DNA of 64,000 bases from Dryocola clanedunensis (GCF_025215155.1 NZ_JALHAM010000117.1); one strand, 5' to 3'. Positions 28,263-38,445 are shown, counted from the stretch's first letter. The notes: generated from the sequence alone by a model not told the origin. Program-made: numbers and translations.

Positions 28263-28302
28263 CTCCGGCTCGTCGCCAGCCGCGCTCATAAGAGGAATGG
28301 CG

Positions 28303-29877
28303 ATGAGTTATCTACTTGCGTTAGACGCCGGAACAGGGAGCATCCGGGCCGTTATCTTTGATACGTCGGGCCACCAGATTGCCGTCGGCCAGGCCGAGTG
28401 GAAACACCTGAGCGTTGTCGACGTCCCCGGCTCGATGGAGTTCGATCTGGAGACTAACTGGCAGCTCGCCTGTCAGTGCATCCGCGAAGCGCTACAAAAA
28501 GCGCACCTGCCGCCGGGGGCCATCAGCGCCCTTGCCTGCTGCTCGATGCGCGAAGGCATCGTACTTTACGACCGCAACGGCGACCCCATCTGGGCCTGCG
28601 CCAACGTCGACGCCCGCGCCAGCCGCGAGGTTGCTGAACTCAAAGAAATTCATGACTATCAGTTTGAATCTGAGGTCTATCACGTCTCCGGACAGACGCT
28701 GGCGCTGAGCGCCATGCCGCGTCTGCTGTGGCTCGCTCACCACCGGCCGGATATCTACCGCAAAGCGGCAACCATCACCATGATCAGCGACTGGCTGGCG
28801 GCAAAGCTTTCCGGCGAGCTGGCGGTCGATCCCTCCAACGCAGGCACGACCGGGATGCTGGATCTAGCGACCCGCGACTGGCAGCCTGCGCTGCTGGATA
28901 TGGCTGGCCTGCGGGCGGATATCCTTTCCCCTGTGAAAGAGACCGGCAGCGTGCTCGGCGGCGTGACGCAACTGGCCGCACAGCAATGTGGCTTACTGCC
29001 GGGAACGCCGGTTGTGATGGGCGGAGGCGATGTACAGCTTGGCTGCCTGGGGCTTGGCGTGGTGCGCGCAGGCCAGACGGCGGTGCTGGGCGGTACGTTC
29101 TGGCAGCAGGTCGTCAATCTTCCGGCGATTAAGACCGATCCGGAGATGAACATCCGCGTAAACCCGCACGTCATCGGTAATATGGTGCAGGCGGAATCCA
29201 TCAGTTTCTTTACCGGCCTGACGATGCGCTGGTTCCGGGACGCCTTCTGCGCCGAGGAAAAACTGCTGGCCGAAAGGCTCGGAGTCGACACCTACGCGCT
29301 GCTGGAGGATATGGCGGCCCGCGTGCCTGCAGGCTCCCACGGCGTGATGCCAATTTTCTCTGACGCCATGCATTTCAAGCAGTGGTATCACGCCGCGCCG
29401 TCGTTCATTAACCTCTCCATCGACCCGGAAAAATGCAACAAGGCAACGCTGTTCCGCGCGCTGGAGGAAAATGCCGCGATGGTGTCTGCCTGCAATCTCG
29501 AGCAAATTTCCGGCTTCTCGGGCGTGGCGTTTGAATCGCTGGTCTTTGCGGGCGGCGGCTCGAAAGGTGCATTATGGAGCCAGATTTTAAGCGATGTGAC
29601 CGGGTTGCCCGTGCGCGTTCCGGTAGTGAAAGAAGCGACGGCACTGGGTTGCGCGATTGCCGCAGGGGTGGGGGCCGGGCTGTTTAACGACATCGCTGAA
29701 ACCGGGGAGCGGCTGGTGAAATGGCAGCGGGAGTTCACGCCGAATGCGGAGCACCGTGAACTGTATGACGAGATGAAAAGGAAATGGCTGAAGGTTTACG
29801 CAGACCAGCTAACGCTGGTTGACAGCGGGTTGACGACGTCAATGTGGCAGGCGCCAGGATTACTGAGACAAAAATAA
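28303..29877 (+). CDS. lsrK: Autoinducer-2 kinase LsrK
   Basis: FGGY-family kinase of 524 residues that phosphorylates AI-2 on entry, trapping it and creating the LsrR inducer. The N-terminal phosphate motif is LLALDAGTGSIRAVIFD. The C-terminal half has FAGGGSKGALWSQILSDVTG and KEATALGCAIAAGVGAG. Two ATGs six bases apart are possible (28297, 28303); the second is chosen because AGAGG lies at normal distance from it and too close to the first. A REP pair follows. Confidence 0.93.
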   Translation: MSYLLALDAGTGSIRAVIFDTSGHQIAVGQAEWKHLSVVDVPGSMEFDLETNWQLACQCIREALQKAHLPPGAISALACCSMREGIVLYDRNGDPIWACANVDARASREVAELKEIHDYQFESEVYHVSGQTLALSAMPRLLWLAHHRPDIYRKAATITMISDWLAAKLSGELAVDPSNAGTTGMLDLATRDWQPALLDMAGLRADILSPVKETGSVLGGVTQLAAQQCGLLPGTPVVMGGGDVQLGCLGLGVVRAGQTAVLGGTFWQQVVNLPAIKTDPEMNIRVNPHVIGNMVQAESISFFTGLTMRWFRDAFCAEEKLLAERLGVDTYALLEDMAARVPAGSHGVMPIFSDAMHFKQWYHAAPSFINLSIDPEKCNKATLFRALEENAAMVSACNLEQISGFSGVAFESLVFAGGGSKGALWSQILSDVTGLPVRVPVVKEATALGCAIAAGVGAGLFNDIAETGERLVKWQREFTPNAEHRELYDEMKRKWLKVYADQLTLVDSGLTTSMWQAPGLLRQK

Positions 29878-29885
29878 AGGTGGGT

Positions 29886-29966
29886 GGTTTTTTCGGTGGA
29901 TGGCGCTGCGCTTATCGACTGACTTATACCGACCCGTAGGTCGGATAAGCACAGCGCCATCCGACA
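29886..29966. repeat. REP-like inverted pair
   Basis: GGATGGCGCTGCGCTTATCG and, inverted, CGGATAAGCACAGCGCCATCC flank a short centre between convergent lsrK and lptG. Confidence 0.7.
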
Positions 29967-29969
29967 CCA

Positions 29970-31049
29970 TTAGCCGGAGCGCTTCATCATCAGCCAAAGG
30001 CTTATCAGGAAGAAGCTGGCGCTCGGCAACAGCGCGCCAAGGATTGGCGGGATGTTGTACACGAGGCTAAGCGGCCCGAAGATCTGATCGAGGACGTAGA
30101 ACACAAAACCGAAGCTGATCCCCGTCACCACTCGTACGCCCATCGGCACGCTTCGCAGCGGCCCGAAGATAAACGACAGCGCCATCAGCATCATGACCGC
30201 CACCGACACTGGCGCGAAGATTTTGCTCCACATGTTCAGCTGGTAGCGCCCCGCGTCCTGCCCGCTCGACTTCAGATACTTCACGTAGTTGTGCAAACCG
30301 CTGATCGACAGCGCGTCCGGGTCCAGCGCCACCACGCCCAGTTTGTCCGGCGTGAGCTTGGTTTTCCATTCGCCGCTCAGCGTCTGGGAGCCGGTGATCT
30401 GCTTCGGATCGGTCAGGTTGGATTCATCCACCTGGGACAGACGCCAGATCTTATGTTCCATATCGTACTTCGCCGACGCGGCATAACGAACGTTCAGCAA
30501 ACGACGCTCTTTGTTGAAACCGTAAATGCTGATGCCGGCCAGTTCGTTGTCGTTTTTCACCCGCTGGATGTAGACAAAGTTGTCACCATCTTTCGCCCAC
30601 AGCCCTTCCTGTGTTGTCAGCAAAGAACCGCCATACATCTGCTGGGCGCGATAGTTACGGGCCATTTGCTCACCCTGCGGCGCAACCCATTCGCCAATTG
30701 CCATGGTCAGCAGCACCAGAGGAATCGCGGTTTTCATTACCGAAAGGGCTATCTGCATACGGGTAAAGCCCGACGCCTGCATGACCACCATCTCGCTGCG
30801 CTGTGCCAGCATCCCCAGTCCCAGCAGGGCGCCTAACAGCGCGGCCATCGGGAAGAAGATCTGAATATCTTTCGGCACGCTGAGGACGGTATAAACCCCG
30901 GCCCCTAAAGCAGAGTAGGAACCCTGCCCCGCTTTCTTGAGCTGGTCGACAAACTTGATGATGCCCGACAGCGACACCAGCATGAACAGCGTCATCATGA
31001 TGGTGGTGAAGATGGTTTTACCGATATAACGGTCGAGTACGCCAAACAT
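29970..31049 (-). CDS. lptG: LPS export permease LptG
   Basis: Inner membrane component of the LptB2FGC lipopolysaccharide extractor, 359 residues (YjgQ). It starts MFGVLDRYIGKTIFTTIMMTL, with membrane helices near the N-terminus (about 15-35, 60-80, 100-120) and C-terminus (about 275-355), enclosing a periplasmic beta-jellyroll domain (LWAKDGDNFVYIQRV, LLNVRYA). The start directly abuts the lptF stop, so the two are translationally coupled and expected in equal amounts. Confidence 0.95.
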   Translation of the reverse strand: MFGVLDRYIGKTIFTTIMMTLFMLVSLSGIIKFVDQLKKAGQGSYSALGAGVYTVLSVPKDIQIFFPMAALLGALLGLGMLAQRSEMVVMQASGFTRMQIALSVMKTAIPLVLLTMAIGEWVAPQGEQMARNYRAQQMYGGSLLTTQEGLWAKDGDNFVYIQRVKNDNELAGISIYGFNKERRLLNVRYAASAKYDMEHKIWRLSQVDESNLTDPKQITGSQTLSGEWKTKLTPDKLGVVALDPDALSISGLHNYVKYLKSSGQDAGRYQLNMWSKIFAPVSVAVMMLMALSFIFGPLRSVPMGVRVVTGISFGFVFYVLDQIFGPLSLVYNIPPILGALLPSASFFLISLWLMMKRSG

Positions 31050-32150
31050 TTATGCCGCTCCTTTTTTACTGAAGCCCGCACGGAACTTGCGCATCGGCAC
31101 TGTATCCCAGATGTTCAGCACCACGGCGATGGCAAAGTAGACCAGGTTCACCAGCCACATCCAGATGAACGGGTCGATTTTGCCCTTCGCGGCGTTCGAC
31201 TTGAGCGACGTCTGCAACAGGAAGAAGACCAGATACAGCAGCATCGCCGGCAGCATTGACAGCACGCGGCCCTGGCGAGGGTTGACCACGCTGAGCGGCA
31301 CCACCATCAGCGCCATAATAAACACGGTCAGCACCAGCGTGATACGCCAGTGCAGCTCAGCGCGAGCGTTTGGTTTGTCCGATTGCCACAGCGTATGCAT
31401 GTCCATCTGGCTGGCATCGTCGGGGTCAAGCGCAACAGCCTGATGGCCGACAATCGCCTGGTAGTCTTTGAAGTCGGTGATGCGGAAATCACGCAGCATC
31501 GCGGTCCCTTCGAAACGCGTACCGGTATTGAGCGTCACAACCTGTGAGCCATCCGGGCGCTGGGAGAGCTGACCCGAATCGGCCACCACCACCGAAGGAC
31601 GTGCGTTGCCCTTAGGACGCAGCTGGGCGAGGAACACGTCCTGAAAAGTGGAGCCTGCTACGCTTTCGATAAACAGCACCGAGTTGCCGTCCGTCGCCTG
31701 CTGGAACTGGCCCTGAGCCAGCGCCGCCATGCCAGGGTTAGCTTTCGCTTCTGCGAGAACTTCATCCTGATGCAAAGAGGACCAGGGGCCGACCCACATG
31801 ACGTTGACCGCCGCAACCACACCGGTAAAGAGTGCGAGGATCATCGCGGCTTTGACCAGTACGGCTTTACTCAGACCACAGGCATGCATTACCGTGATTT
31901 CGCTTTCGGTGTAGAGCTTACCGAGCGTCATCAATAGCCCTAAAAACAGGCTCAGAGGCAGGATCAGCTGCGCCATTTCAGGCACACCCAAACCTAATAA
32001 GGAAAGAACGAGATTTGTCGGGATATCGCCGTCAACGGCCGCACCGAGGATCCTGACCAGCTTCTGACAAAAGAAGATCAGCAGCAGGATAAAGAGGATC
32101 GCAAGTTGGCTCTTGAGCGTCTCCCGAACCAGATATCTTATGATAATCAC
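31050..32150 (-). CDS. lptF: LPS export permease LptF
   Basis: Partner of LptG in LPS transport, 366 residues (YjgP). It opens MIIIRYLVRETLKSQLAILF, with six membrane helices in two sets around a periplasmic jellyroll (FQDVFLAQLRPKGNARPSVV). The segment LTVFIMALMVVPLSVVNPRQGR is characteristic. Divergent from pepA across 276 bp, as in E. coli; essential in related bacteria. Confidence 0.95.
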   Translation of the reverse strand: MIIIRYLVRETLKSQLAILFILLLIFFCQKLVRILGAAVDGDIPTNLVLSLLGLGVPEMAQLILPLSLFLGLLMTLGKLYTESEITVMHACGLSKAVLVKAAMILALFTGVVAAVNVMWVGPWSSLHQDEVLAEAKANPGMAALAQGQFQQATDGNSVLFIESVAGSTFQDVFLAQLRPKGNARPSVVVADSGQLSQRPDGSQVVTLNTGTRFEGTAMLRDFRITDFKDYQAIVGHQAVALDPDDASQMDMHTLWQSDKPNARAELHWRITLVLTVFIMALMVVPLSVVNPRQGRVLSMLPAMLLYLVFFLLQTSLKSNAAKGKIDPFIWMWLVNLVYFAIAVVLNIWDTVPMRKFRAGFSKKGAA

Positions 32151-32426
32151 ATTAAGTACGCCTGTGAAAACGAGTCTTTTTGCAGGAAAATCGCTTGTTT
32201 CATCGCTTATACGTCATTTATTCTCTTGAGTCGTCGAAAACATCGCTAAGATTAAACAGCCTGGCGATATGATGCCACAGGATGTTTTAACTGACGTTGC
32301 CGAAACCGTACAAAAACATTCGTTAAGATTAACACGAAGTCATCGCAATAGCGGATCTGTGTTACGAGAGCTTGCAATTCTAGCTGTAGCCACCGCTGTT
32401 GTCTTTAAGATTCAGGAGCGTAGTGC

Positions 32427-33938
32427 ATGGAGTTCAGTGTAAAAAGCGGTAGCCCAGAGAAACAGCGCAGTGCCTGCATCGTTGTGGGTGTCTTTGAACC
32501 GCGTCGCCTGTCCCCGGTCGCCGAACAACTCGATAAAATCAGCGATGGCTACATCAGCGCCCTGTTGCGCCGTGGTGAGCTTGAGGGAAAAGCAGGCCAG
32601 ACTTTATTGCTTCACCACGTTCCGAATGTGCTCTCAGAGCGTATTCTGCTCATTGGATGTGGTAAAGAACGTGAGCTGGATGAACGTCAGTATAAGCAAG
32701 TTATCCAGAAAACTATCAATACCCTGAACGATACCGGCTCGATGGAAGCGGTTTGCTTCCTGACCGAGCTGCACGTTAAGGGCCGTAACACTTACTGGAA
32801 GGTGCGCCAGGCGGTAGAAACGGCGAAAGAGTCGCTTTATAGCTTCGATCAGCTGAAAACTAACAAAAGTGAACCGCGTCGTCCGCTGCGTAAAATGGTC
32901 TTCAATGTGCCAACGCGCCGTGAGTTGACCAGCGGCGAGCGTGCCATCCAGCACGGACTGGCTATCGCTTCAGGCATCAAAGCAGCCAAAGACCTTGGCA
33001 ACATGCCGCCCAACATCTGTAACGCGGCTTACCTCGCCTCTCAGGCGCGTCAGCTGGCAGACTCTTTCAGCAAGAACGTTGTCACACGCGTGATTGGCGA
33101 ACAGCAGATGAAAGAGCTGGGGATGCACTCCTACCTCGCAGTGGGTGACGGCTCCCAGAACGAATCCCTGATGTCGGTGATTGAATACAAAGGTAATCAT
33201 TCGCCGGATGCCCGCCCGATTGTGCTGGTTGGCAAAGGGCTGACGTTCGACTCCGGCGGCATCTCCATCAAGCCTGCCGAAGGCATGGACGAGATGAAAT
33301 ACGACATGTGCGGTGCGGCGTCCGTGTACGGCGTGATGCGCATGGTTGCGGAGCTAAACCTGCCGATTAACGTCATCGGCGTGCTGGCCGGCTGTGAAAA
33401 CATGCCTGGCGGCCGCGCTTATCGTCCAGGCGACGTGCTGACAACTATGTCCGGCCAGACCGTGGAAGTGCTGAACACCGATGCGGAAGGCCGTCTGGTA
33501 CTGTGCGACGTGCTGACCTACGTTGAGCGCTTCGAACCGGAAGTGGTTATCGACGTGGCGACGCTGACCGGTGCCTGTGTGATTGCCCTGGGTCATCACA
33601 TCACCGGTTTGATGTCCAACCACAACCCGCTGGCCCACGAGCTAATCAGCGCATCCGAACAGGCGGGCGACCGCGCATGGCGTTTACCGATTGCCGATGA
33701 GTTCCAGGATCAGCTGGACTCCAACTTTGCCGATATGGCGAACATCGGTGGCCGTCCCGGCGGCGCGATTACCGCCGCGTGCTTCCTGTCCCGCTTTACC
33801 CGTAAGTACAACTGGGCGCACCTGGATATCGCAGGTACCGCCTGGCGTTCTGGTAAAGCCAAAGGGGCGACTGGCCGTCCGGTGGCGCTGCTTTCGCAGT
33901 TCCTGTTGAACCGTTCCGGGTTTAACGGCGAAGAGTAA
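32427..33938 (+). CDS. pepA: Leucyl aminopeptidase PepA
   Basis: Hexameric M17 leucine aminopeptidase of 503 residues, nearly identical to E. coli PepA. The active-site signature NTDAEGRLVLCDVLTYVE and the metal-site segment KGLTFDSGGISIKP are intact. In E. coli the protein also binds DNA as XerA in ColE1 dimer resolution and in carAB pyrimidine control; the N-terminal domain responsible is conserved here. Holds the E. coli position upstream of holC and valS. Confidence 0.96.
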   Translation: MEFSVKSGSPEKQRSACIVVGVFEPRRLSPVAEQLDKISDGYISALLRRGELEGKAGQTLLLHHVPNVLSERILLIGCGKERELDERQYKQVIQKTINTLNDTGSMEAVCFLTELHVKGRNTYWKVRQAVETAKESLYSFDQLKTNKSEPRRPLRKMVFNVPTRRELTSGERAIQHGLAIASGIKAAKDLGNMPPNICNAAYLASQARQLADSFSKNVVTRVIGEQQMKELGMHSYLAVGDGSQNESLMSVIEYKGNHSPDARPIVLVGKGLTFDSGGISIKPAEGMDEMKYDMCGAASVYGVMRMVAELNLPINVIGVLAGCENMPGGRAYRPGDVLTTMSGQTVEVLNTDAEGRLVLCDVLTYVERFEPEVVIDVATLTGACVIALGHHITGLMSNHNPLAHELISASEQAGDRAWRLPIADEFQDQLDSNFADMANIGGRPGGAITAACFLSRFTRKYNWAHLDIAGTAWRSGKAKGATGRPVALLSQFLLNRSGFNGEE

Positions 33939-33955
33939 GCGATAATTTTGTAGAG

Positions 33956-33997
33956 AAAATGGTGGATGACGCTTTGCTTATCCACCCTACGAAACGG
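33956..33997. repeat. Single REP-like element between pepA and holC
   Basis: GGTGGATGACGCTTTGCTTATCCACCCTACG, a half unit of the GGATAAGC-type repeat with self-complementary ends GGTGGAT/ATCCACC. Confidence 0.55.
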
Positions 33998-34020
33998 CTA
34001 AATCGAAAGATGCGAGTAAA

Positions 34021-34479
34021 ATGAAAAACGCGACGTTCTACCTGCTGGATAACGACACCCATCTTGATGGGCTGAATGCTGTCGAGCAGCTGGTGTGTGA
34101 ACTTGCGGCAGAATGTTTTCGGGCAGGCAAGCGCCTGCTGATTGCCTGTGTGGATGAAGAGCAGGCCATCCGCCTGGACGAAGCGCTCTGGCAGCGCGAT
34201 GCCAGCGCCTTTGTGCCCCATAACCTCGCCGGCGAAGGCCCGCGTTATGGCGCTCCGGTTGAGCTTGCCTGGCCCGCACGACGCGGCAGCTCATCTCGCG
34301 ATATACTGATAAGCCTGTTGCCACAGTTCGCAGATTTTGCCACCGCTTTCCATGAAGTGATAGACTTCGTCCCTTACGAAGACACTCAAAAACAATTGGC
34401 CCGTGAGCGCTATAAAGCGTATCGCGTCGCTGGTTTCCACTTGACTACGGCGACTCATACCCCGCCGGGAACGACATAG
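34021..34479 (+). CDS. holC: DNA polymerase III chi subunit HolC
   Basis: Clamp-loader accessory protein of 152 residues (E. coli 147), opening MKNATFYLLDNDTHLDGLNAVE. Chi binds SSB and HolD and links the replicase to single-stranded DNA. Conserved segments include FVPHNLAGEGPRYGAPVE and FVPYEDTQKQLARERYKAYRVAGF. The C-terminal tail TATHTPPGTT differs from and is slightly longer than the E. coli end. Six bases separate it from valS. Confidence 0.94.
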   Translation: MKNATFYLLDNDTHLDGLNAVEQLVCELAAECFRAGKRLLIACVDEEQAIRLDEALWQRDASAFVPHNLAGEGPRYGAPVELAWPARRGSSSRDILISLLPQFADFATAFHEVIDFVPYEDTQKQLARERYKAYRVAGFHLTTATHTPPGTT

Positions 34480-34485
34480 CAGACA

Positions 34486-37341
34486 ATGGAAAAGACATAT
34501 AACCCGCAAGATATCGAACAGCCGCTTTACGAGCATTGGGAAGAGCAGGGCTACTTCAAGCCTAATGGCGACACCAGCCAGGAAAGCTTCTGCATCATGA
34601 TCCCACCGCCGAACGTCACCGGCAGCTTGCATATGGGTCACGCCTTCCAGCAGACGATCATGGACACTATGATCCGCTACCAGCGCATGCAGGGGAAAAA
34701 CACCCTGTGGCAGGCGGGGACTGACCACGCCGGCATCGCGACCCAGATGGTCGTCGAGCGCAAAATTGCCGCCGAAGAGGGGAAAACCCGCCACGATTAC
34801 GGTCGCGACGCCTTTATCGATAAAATCTGGCAGTGGAAGGCAGAGTCTGGTGGCACCATCACCCGTCAGATGCGTCGTCTTGGCAACTCCGTAGACTGGG
34901 AGCGCGAACGCTTCACCATGGACGATGGCCTGTCCAACGCGGTGAAAGAAGTGTTCGTCCGCCTGTACAAAGAAGACCTAATTTATCGCGGCAAGCGCCT
35001 GGTCAACTGGGACCCGAAACTGCGCACCGCCATTTCCGACCTGGAAGTTGAAAACCGCGAATCCAAAGGGTCTATGTGGCACCTGCGTTATCCGCTGGCT
35101 GACGGCGCGAAAACCGCCGAAGGTAAAGATTACCTGGTCGTGGCAACGACCCGTCCGGAAACCGTGCTGGGCGATACCGGCGTGGCCGTGAACCCGGAAG
35201 ATCCGCGTTATAAAGATCTTATCGGTAAGTTCCTGGTGCTGCCGCTGGTTAACCGCCGCATTCCAATCGTTGGCGACGAACACGCCGACATGGAAAAAGG
35301 CACCGGCTGCGTGAAGATCACGCCTGCGCACGATTTTAACGACTACGAAGTTGGCCGCCGCCACGCCCTGCCAATGATCAACATTCTGACCTTCGACGGC
35401 GATATCCGCGAAACGGCAGAAGTGTTCGATACCAACGGCGAAGAGTCTACCGCCTACAGCAGCGACATCCCGGCAGAGTTCCAGAAGCTGGAACGTTTTG
35501 CCGCGCGTAAAGCCGTGGTAGCAAAATTTGACGAAATGGGCCTGCTCGACGAGATCAAACCACACGATCTGACCGTACCGTACGGCGACCGTGGCGGCGT
35601 GGTTATCGAGCCAATGCTCACCGATCAGTGGTACGTGCGCACTGCCCCGCTGGCAAAAGTTGCCGTTGAAGCGGTAGAACAAGGCGACATCCAGTTCGTG
35701 CCTAAGCAGTACGAAAACATGTACTTCTCCTGGATGCGCGATATTCAGGACTGGTGTATCTCCCGTCAGCTGTGGTGGGGTCACCGCATCCCGGCCTGGT
35801 ACGATGCCGCAGGCAACGTCTACGTGGGCCGCAACGAAGCGGAAGTGCGTGCTGAAAACAATCTGGGTGCAGACGTTGCGCTGAACCAGGACGAAGACGT
35901 GCTGGATACCTGGTTCTCTTCCGGCCTGTGGACGTTCTCCACTCTCGGCTGGCCGGAGAACACCGAAGCGCTGCGCACCTTCCACCCGACCAGCGTGATG
36001 GTCAGCGGCTTCGACATTATCTTCTTCTGGATTGCCCGCATGATTATGCTGACCATGCACTTCATCAAAGATGAAGACGGCAAGCCGCAGGTGCCGTTTA
36101 AAACTGTCTACATGACCGGCCTTATCCGCGACGACGAAGGGCAGAAGATGTCCAAGTCCAAAGGTAACGTTATCGATCCGCTGGATATGGTTGACGGCAT
36201 CTCCCTGGAAGATCTCCTTGAGAAGCGCACCGGCAACATGATGCAGCCGCAGCTGGCGGAGAAAATCCGCAAGCGCACCGAGAAGCAGTTCCCGAACGGC
36301 ATCGAGCCGCACGGCACCGATGCCCTGCGCTTTACCCTGGCGGCGCTGGCCTCAACCGGTCGCGACATCAACTGGGACATGAAGCGCCTGGAAGGTTACC
36401 GTAACTTCTGTAACAAGCTGTGGAACGCCAGCCGCTTCGTGATGATGAACACCGAAGAGCAGGACTGCGGTTTCAACGGCGGCGAGATGATTCTGTCGCT
36501 GGCGGATCGCTGGATCCTGGCGGAGTTCAACCGCACGGTGAAGGCGTACCGTGAAGCGCTGGATACCTATCGTTTTGATATCGCGGCTAACATCCTGTAC
36601 GAATTCACCTGGAACCAGTTCTGCGACTGGTATCTGGAGCTGACCAAGCCGGTGATGAACAGCGGAACAGAGGCCGAGCTGCGCGGCACCCGCAATACGC
36701 TGATTAACGTGCTGGAAGGTCTGCTGCGTCTTGCGCATCCGATTATTCCTTTCATCACCGAAACCATCTGGCAGCGCGTGAAAACGTTCAAAGGCATCAC
36801 CGACGATACCATCATGCTGCAACCGTTCCCGGCGTATAACAGCGCGCAGGACGATGAAGCTGCGTTCTCTGATACCGAATGGCTGAAAGATGTGATCACC
36901 GCGGTGCGTAACATCCGTGCCGAAATGAACATCGCGCCGAGCAAGCGTCTGGACGTGCTGCTGCGCGGCTGCAACGAAGAGGCGATCCGTCGCGTAAACG
37001 ACAACCGCACCTTCCTGCAAAACCTGGCCCGTCTGGAAAGCATCACCATTCTGCCGGTGGATGACAAAGGCCCGGTTTCCGTGACCAAAATCATCGACGG
37101 TGCAGAGCTGCTGATCCCAATGGCAGGCCTGGTAGACAAAGCCGCCGAGATTGAACGTCTGGCCAAAGAAGTGGCGAAGATCGAAATCGAGATTGGCAAA
37201 ATTGAAGGCAAGCTGTCAAACGAGGGCTTTGTGGCGCGTGCGCCGGCAGATGTGGTCGCTAAAGAGCGCGAGCGTCTGACAGGCCTGGCTGATGCCAAAG
37301 CGAAGCTTATCGAACAGCAGGCCGTTATTGCCGCGCTGTAA
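34486..37341 (+). CDS. valS: Valyl-tRNA synthetase
   Basis: Class I aminoacyl-tRNA synthetase of 951 residues charging tRNA-Val. The HIGH motif appears as PPNVTGSLHMGHAF (about 42-55) and KMSKS as GQKMSKSKGNVIDP (about 553-566). The editing domain lies between (TTRPETVLGDTGVAV). The C-terminal coiled coil (EIERLAKEVAKIEIEIGKIEG) contacts tRNA. Follows holC closely as in E. coli. A clear terminator follows. Confidence 0.97.
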   Translation: MEKTYNPQDIEQPLYEHWEEQGYFKPNGDTSQESFCIMIPPPNVTGSLHMGHAFQQTIMDTMIRYQRMQGKNTLWQAGTDHAGIATQMVVERKIAAEEGKTRHDYGRDAFIDKIWQWKAESGGTITRQMRRLGNSVDWERERFTMDDGLSNAVKEVFVRLYKEDLIYRGKRLVNWDPKLRTAISDLEVENRESKGSMWHLRYPLADGAKTAEGKDYLVVATTRPETVLGDTGVAVNPEDPRYKDLIGKFLVLPLVNRRIPIVGDEHADMEKGTGCVKITPAHDFNDYEVGRRHALPMINILTFDGDIRETAEVFDTNGEESTAYSSDIPAEFQKLERFAARKAVVAKFDEMGLLDEIKPHDLTVPYGDRGGVVIEPMLTDQWYVRTAPLAKVAVEAVEQGDIQFVPKQYENMYFSWMRDIQDWCISRQLWWGHRIPAWYDAAGNVYVGRNEAEVRAENNLGADVALNQDEDVLDTWFSSGLWTFSTLGWPENTEALRTFHPTSVMVSGFDIIFFWIARMIMLTMHFIKDEDGKPQVPFKTVYMTGLIRDDEGQKMSKSKGNVIDPLDMVDGISLEDLLEKRTGNMMQPQLAEKIRKRTEKQFPNGIEPHGTDALRFTLAALASTGRDINWDMKRLEGYRNFCNKLWNASRFVMMNTEEQDCGFNGGEMILSLADRWILAEFNRTVKAYREALDTYRFDIAANILYEFTWNQFCDWYLELTKPVMNSGTEAELRGTRNTLINVLEGLLRLAHPIIPFITETIWQRVKTFKGITDDTIMLQPFPAYNSAQDDEAAFSDTEWLKDVITAVRNIRAEMNIAPSKRLDVLLRGCNEEAIRRVNDNRTFLQNLARLESITILPVDDKGPVSVTKIIDGAELLIPMAGLVDKAAEIERLAKEVAKIEIEIGKIEGKLSNEGFVARAPADVVAKERERLTGLADAKAKLIEQQAVIAAL

Positions 37342-37360
37342 CCGCTAAGTTGAAAAGCGA

Positions 37361-37394
37361 AGGCCGGGAAATTTCCCGGCCTTTTTGTTTTTTT
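37361..37394 (+). terminator. Rho-independent terminator after valS
   Basis: Stem AGGCCGGGAAA / TTTCCCGGCCT followed by TTTTGTTTTTTT, starting 20 bases after the valS stop. Confidence 0.9.
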
Positions 37395-37479
37395 AAAAGT
37401 ACAGGATGGATGCTTGCACCCTGCAAAAGAGAGTGTTATTAACTCGCAGCATCCGTCGAAAAGAATCACGAGCCAAATT

Positions 37480-37983
37480 ATGACTATCGCAGCTCCGGTT
37501 GATCTTGCCCTGCGCAGGATTGCCCCCCATGACAATGCCGCTATCGCCCGCGTGATCCGTCAGGTCTCTGCGGAATATGGTTTAACCGCCGATAAAGGCT
37601 ATACCGTGGCTGACCCCAACCTTGACGAGCTTTTTCAGGTTTACAGCAAACCCGGCCATGCCTATTGGATTGTCGAAATGGCAGGAAAAGTCGTCGGCGG
37701 CGGGGGGGTTGCGCCACTGACCTGCAGCGAGCCGGATATCTGCGAATTACAGAAAATGTATTTCCTGCCGGTGGTGCGCGGCAAAGGGCTGGCGAAACGC
37801 CTGGCGTTGCAGGCAATGGATTTTGCCCGTGAAGAAGGTTTTAAGCGCTGCTATCTGGAAACCACGGCCTTCCTGACGGAAGCCATCGCTTTATATGAGC
37901 GTCTTGGTTTTGAGCACATTTCCGAGCCGCTGGGCTGTACCGGACACGTAGACTGCGAAGTGAGAATGATAAAAGCGTTATAA
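37480..37983 (+). CDS. yjgM: GNAT-family N-acetyltransferase (YjgM)
   Basis: A 167-residue acetyltransferase starting at the ATG at 37480 (MTIAAPVDLALRRIAPHDNAA). The acetyl-CoA pyrophosphate loop is VVRGKGLAKRLALQA; LQKMYFLP and ALYERLGFEHI are standard GNAT segments. The equivalent E. coli gene yjgM lies between valS and rraB, matching this place. Natural substrate not firmly known to me. A longer reading from 37414 is not preferred because the added residues lack family similarity. Confidence 0.88.
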   Translation: MTIAAPVDLALRRIAPHDNAAIARVIRQVSAEYGLTADKGYTVADPNLDELFQVYSKPGHAYWIVEMAGKVVGGGGVAPLTCSEPDICELQKMYFLPVVRGKGLAKRLALQAMDFAREEGFKRCYLETTAFLTEAIALYERLGFEHISEPLGCTGHVDCEVRMIKAL

Positions 37984-38019
37984 AGTCATGCAGCGGCTGG
38001 CGCCGCTGCATGGTAAGGA

Positions 38020-38445
38020 TCAGTGACGCACGCCGTCGTCATCTTCATCCACAAGATCGTCTTCGTCGCCCTCTTCACCCTCTTCGCCGTTCGGGTCTTC
38101 GTAATAAGTCCCCCAGCCGTCGTACTCCACGCCAAATTTCTCGGCGAGGTTCAGCAGCTGTTCAACCTGCTCGTCCAGCAGCTCAGCTTTCAGGGCGCTT
38201 TCGCTCAGCACGTCGCAGCAGATGACGGTTTCGCCCTCTTCCACTTCCAGCTCTTCCGGGTCGGTAACTTCATAACCCATTTTGAACGCTTCAACCGCTG
38301 CTTTTTCCAGGGTTTCAAAATCGTCTGCAGAAAGGTGATGTTCGATGGTGTACAGCGCGTCCGGATCGCTGCCATCTTCCAGTAATTCTTCAATAATCAA
38401 ACGCGTTTCTTCGCGTTGCTCTTCCAGCAGTTCTGGATTTGCCAT
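38020..38445 (-). CDS. rraB: Ribonuclease E inhibitor RraB
   Basis: A 141-residue acidic protein (E. coli 138) that binds RNase E and alters its target range. Starts MANPELLEEQREETRLIIEE at 38445, with GAGGAAAGG before it. The C-terminus is a run of Asp/Glu (about 122-138). Conserved stretch FGVEYDGWGTYYEDPNGEEG. An in-frame ATG at 38556 is rejected for lack of family similarity. Divergent from argI across 164 bp. Confidence 0.93.
   Translation of the reverse strand: MANPELLEEQREETRLIIEELLEDGSDPDALYTIEHHLSADDFETLEKAAVEAFKMGYEVTDPEELEVEEGETVICCDVLSESALKAELLDEQVEQLLNLAEKFGVEYDGWGTYYEDPNGEEGEEGDEDDLVDEDDDGVRH

Noticed and set aside
34978..36312. Long open reading frame (444 codons) on the strand opposite valS
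   Set aside because: It mirrors valS codon structure, has no recognisable domain or ribosome site, and valS is beyond doubt. The same holds for long opposite-strand frames in treC (57470-58825), nrdD (61596-63191) and the SBP gene (14641-15933).
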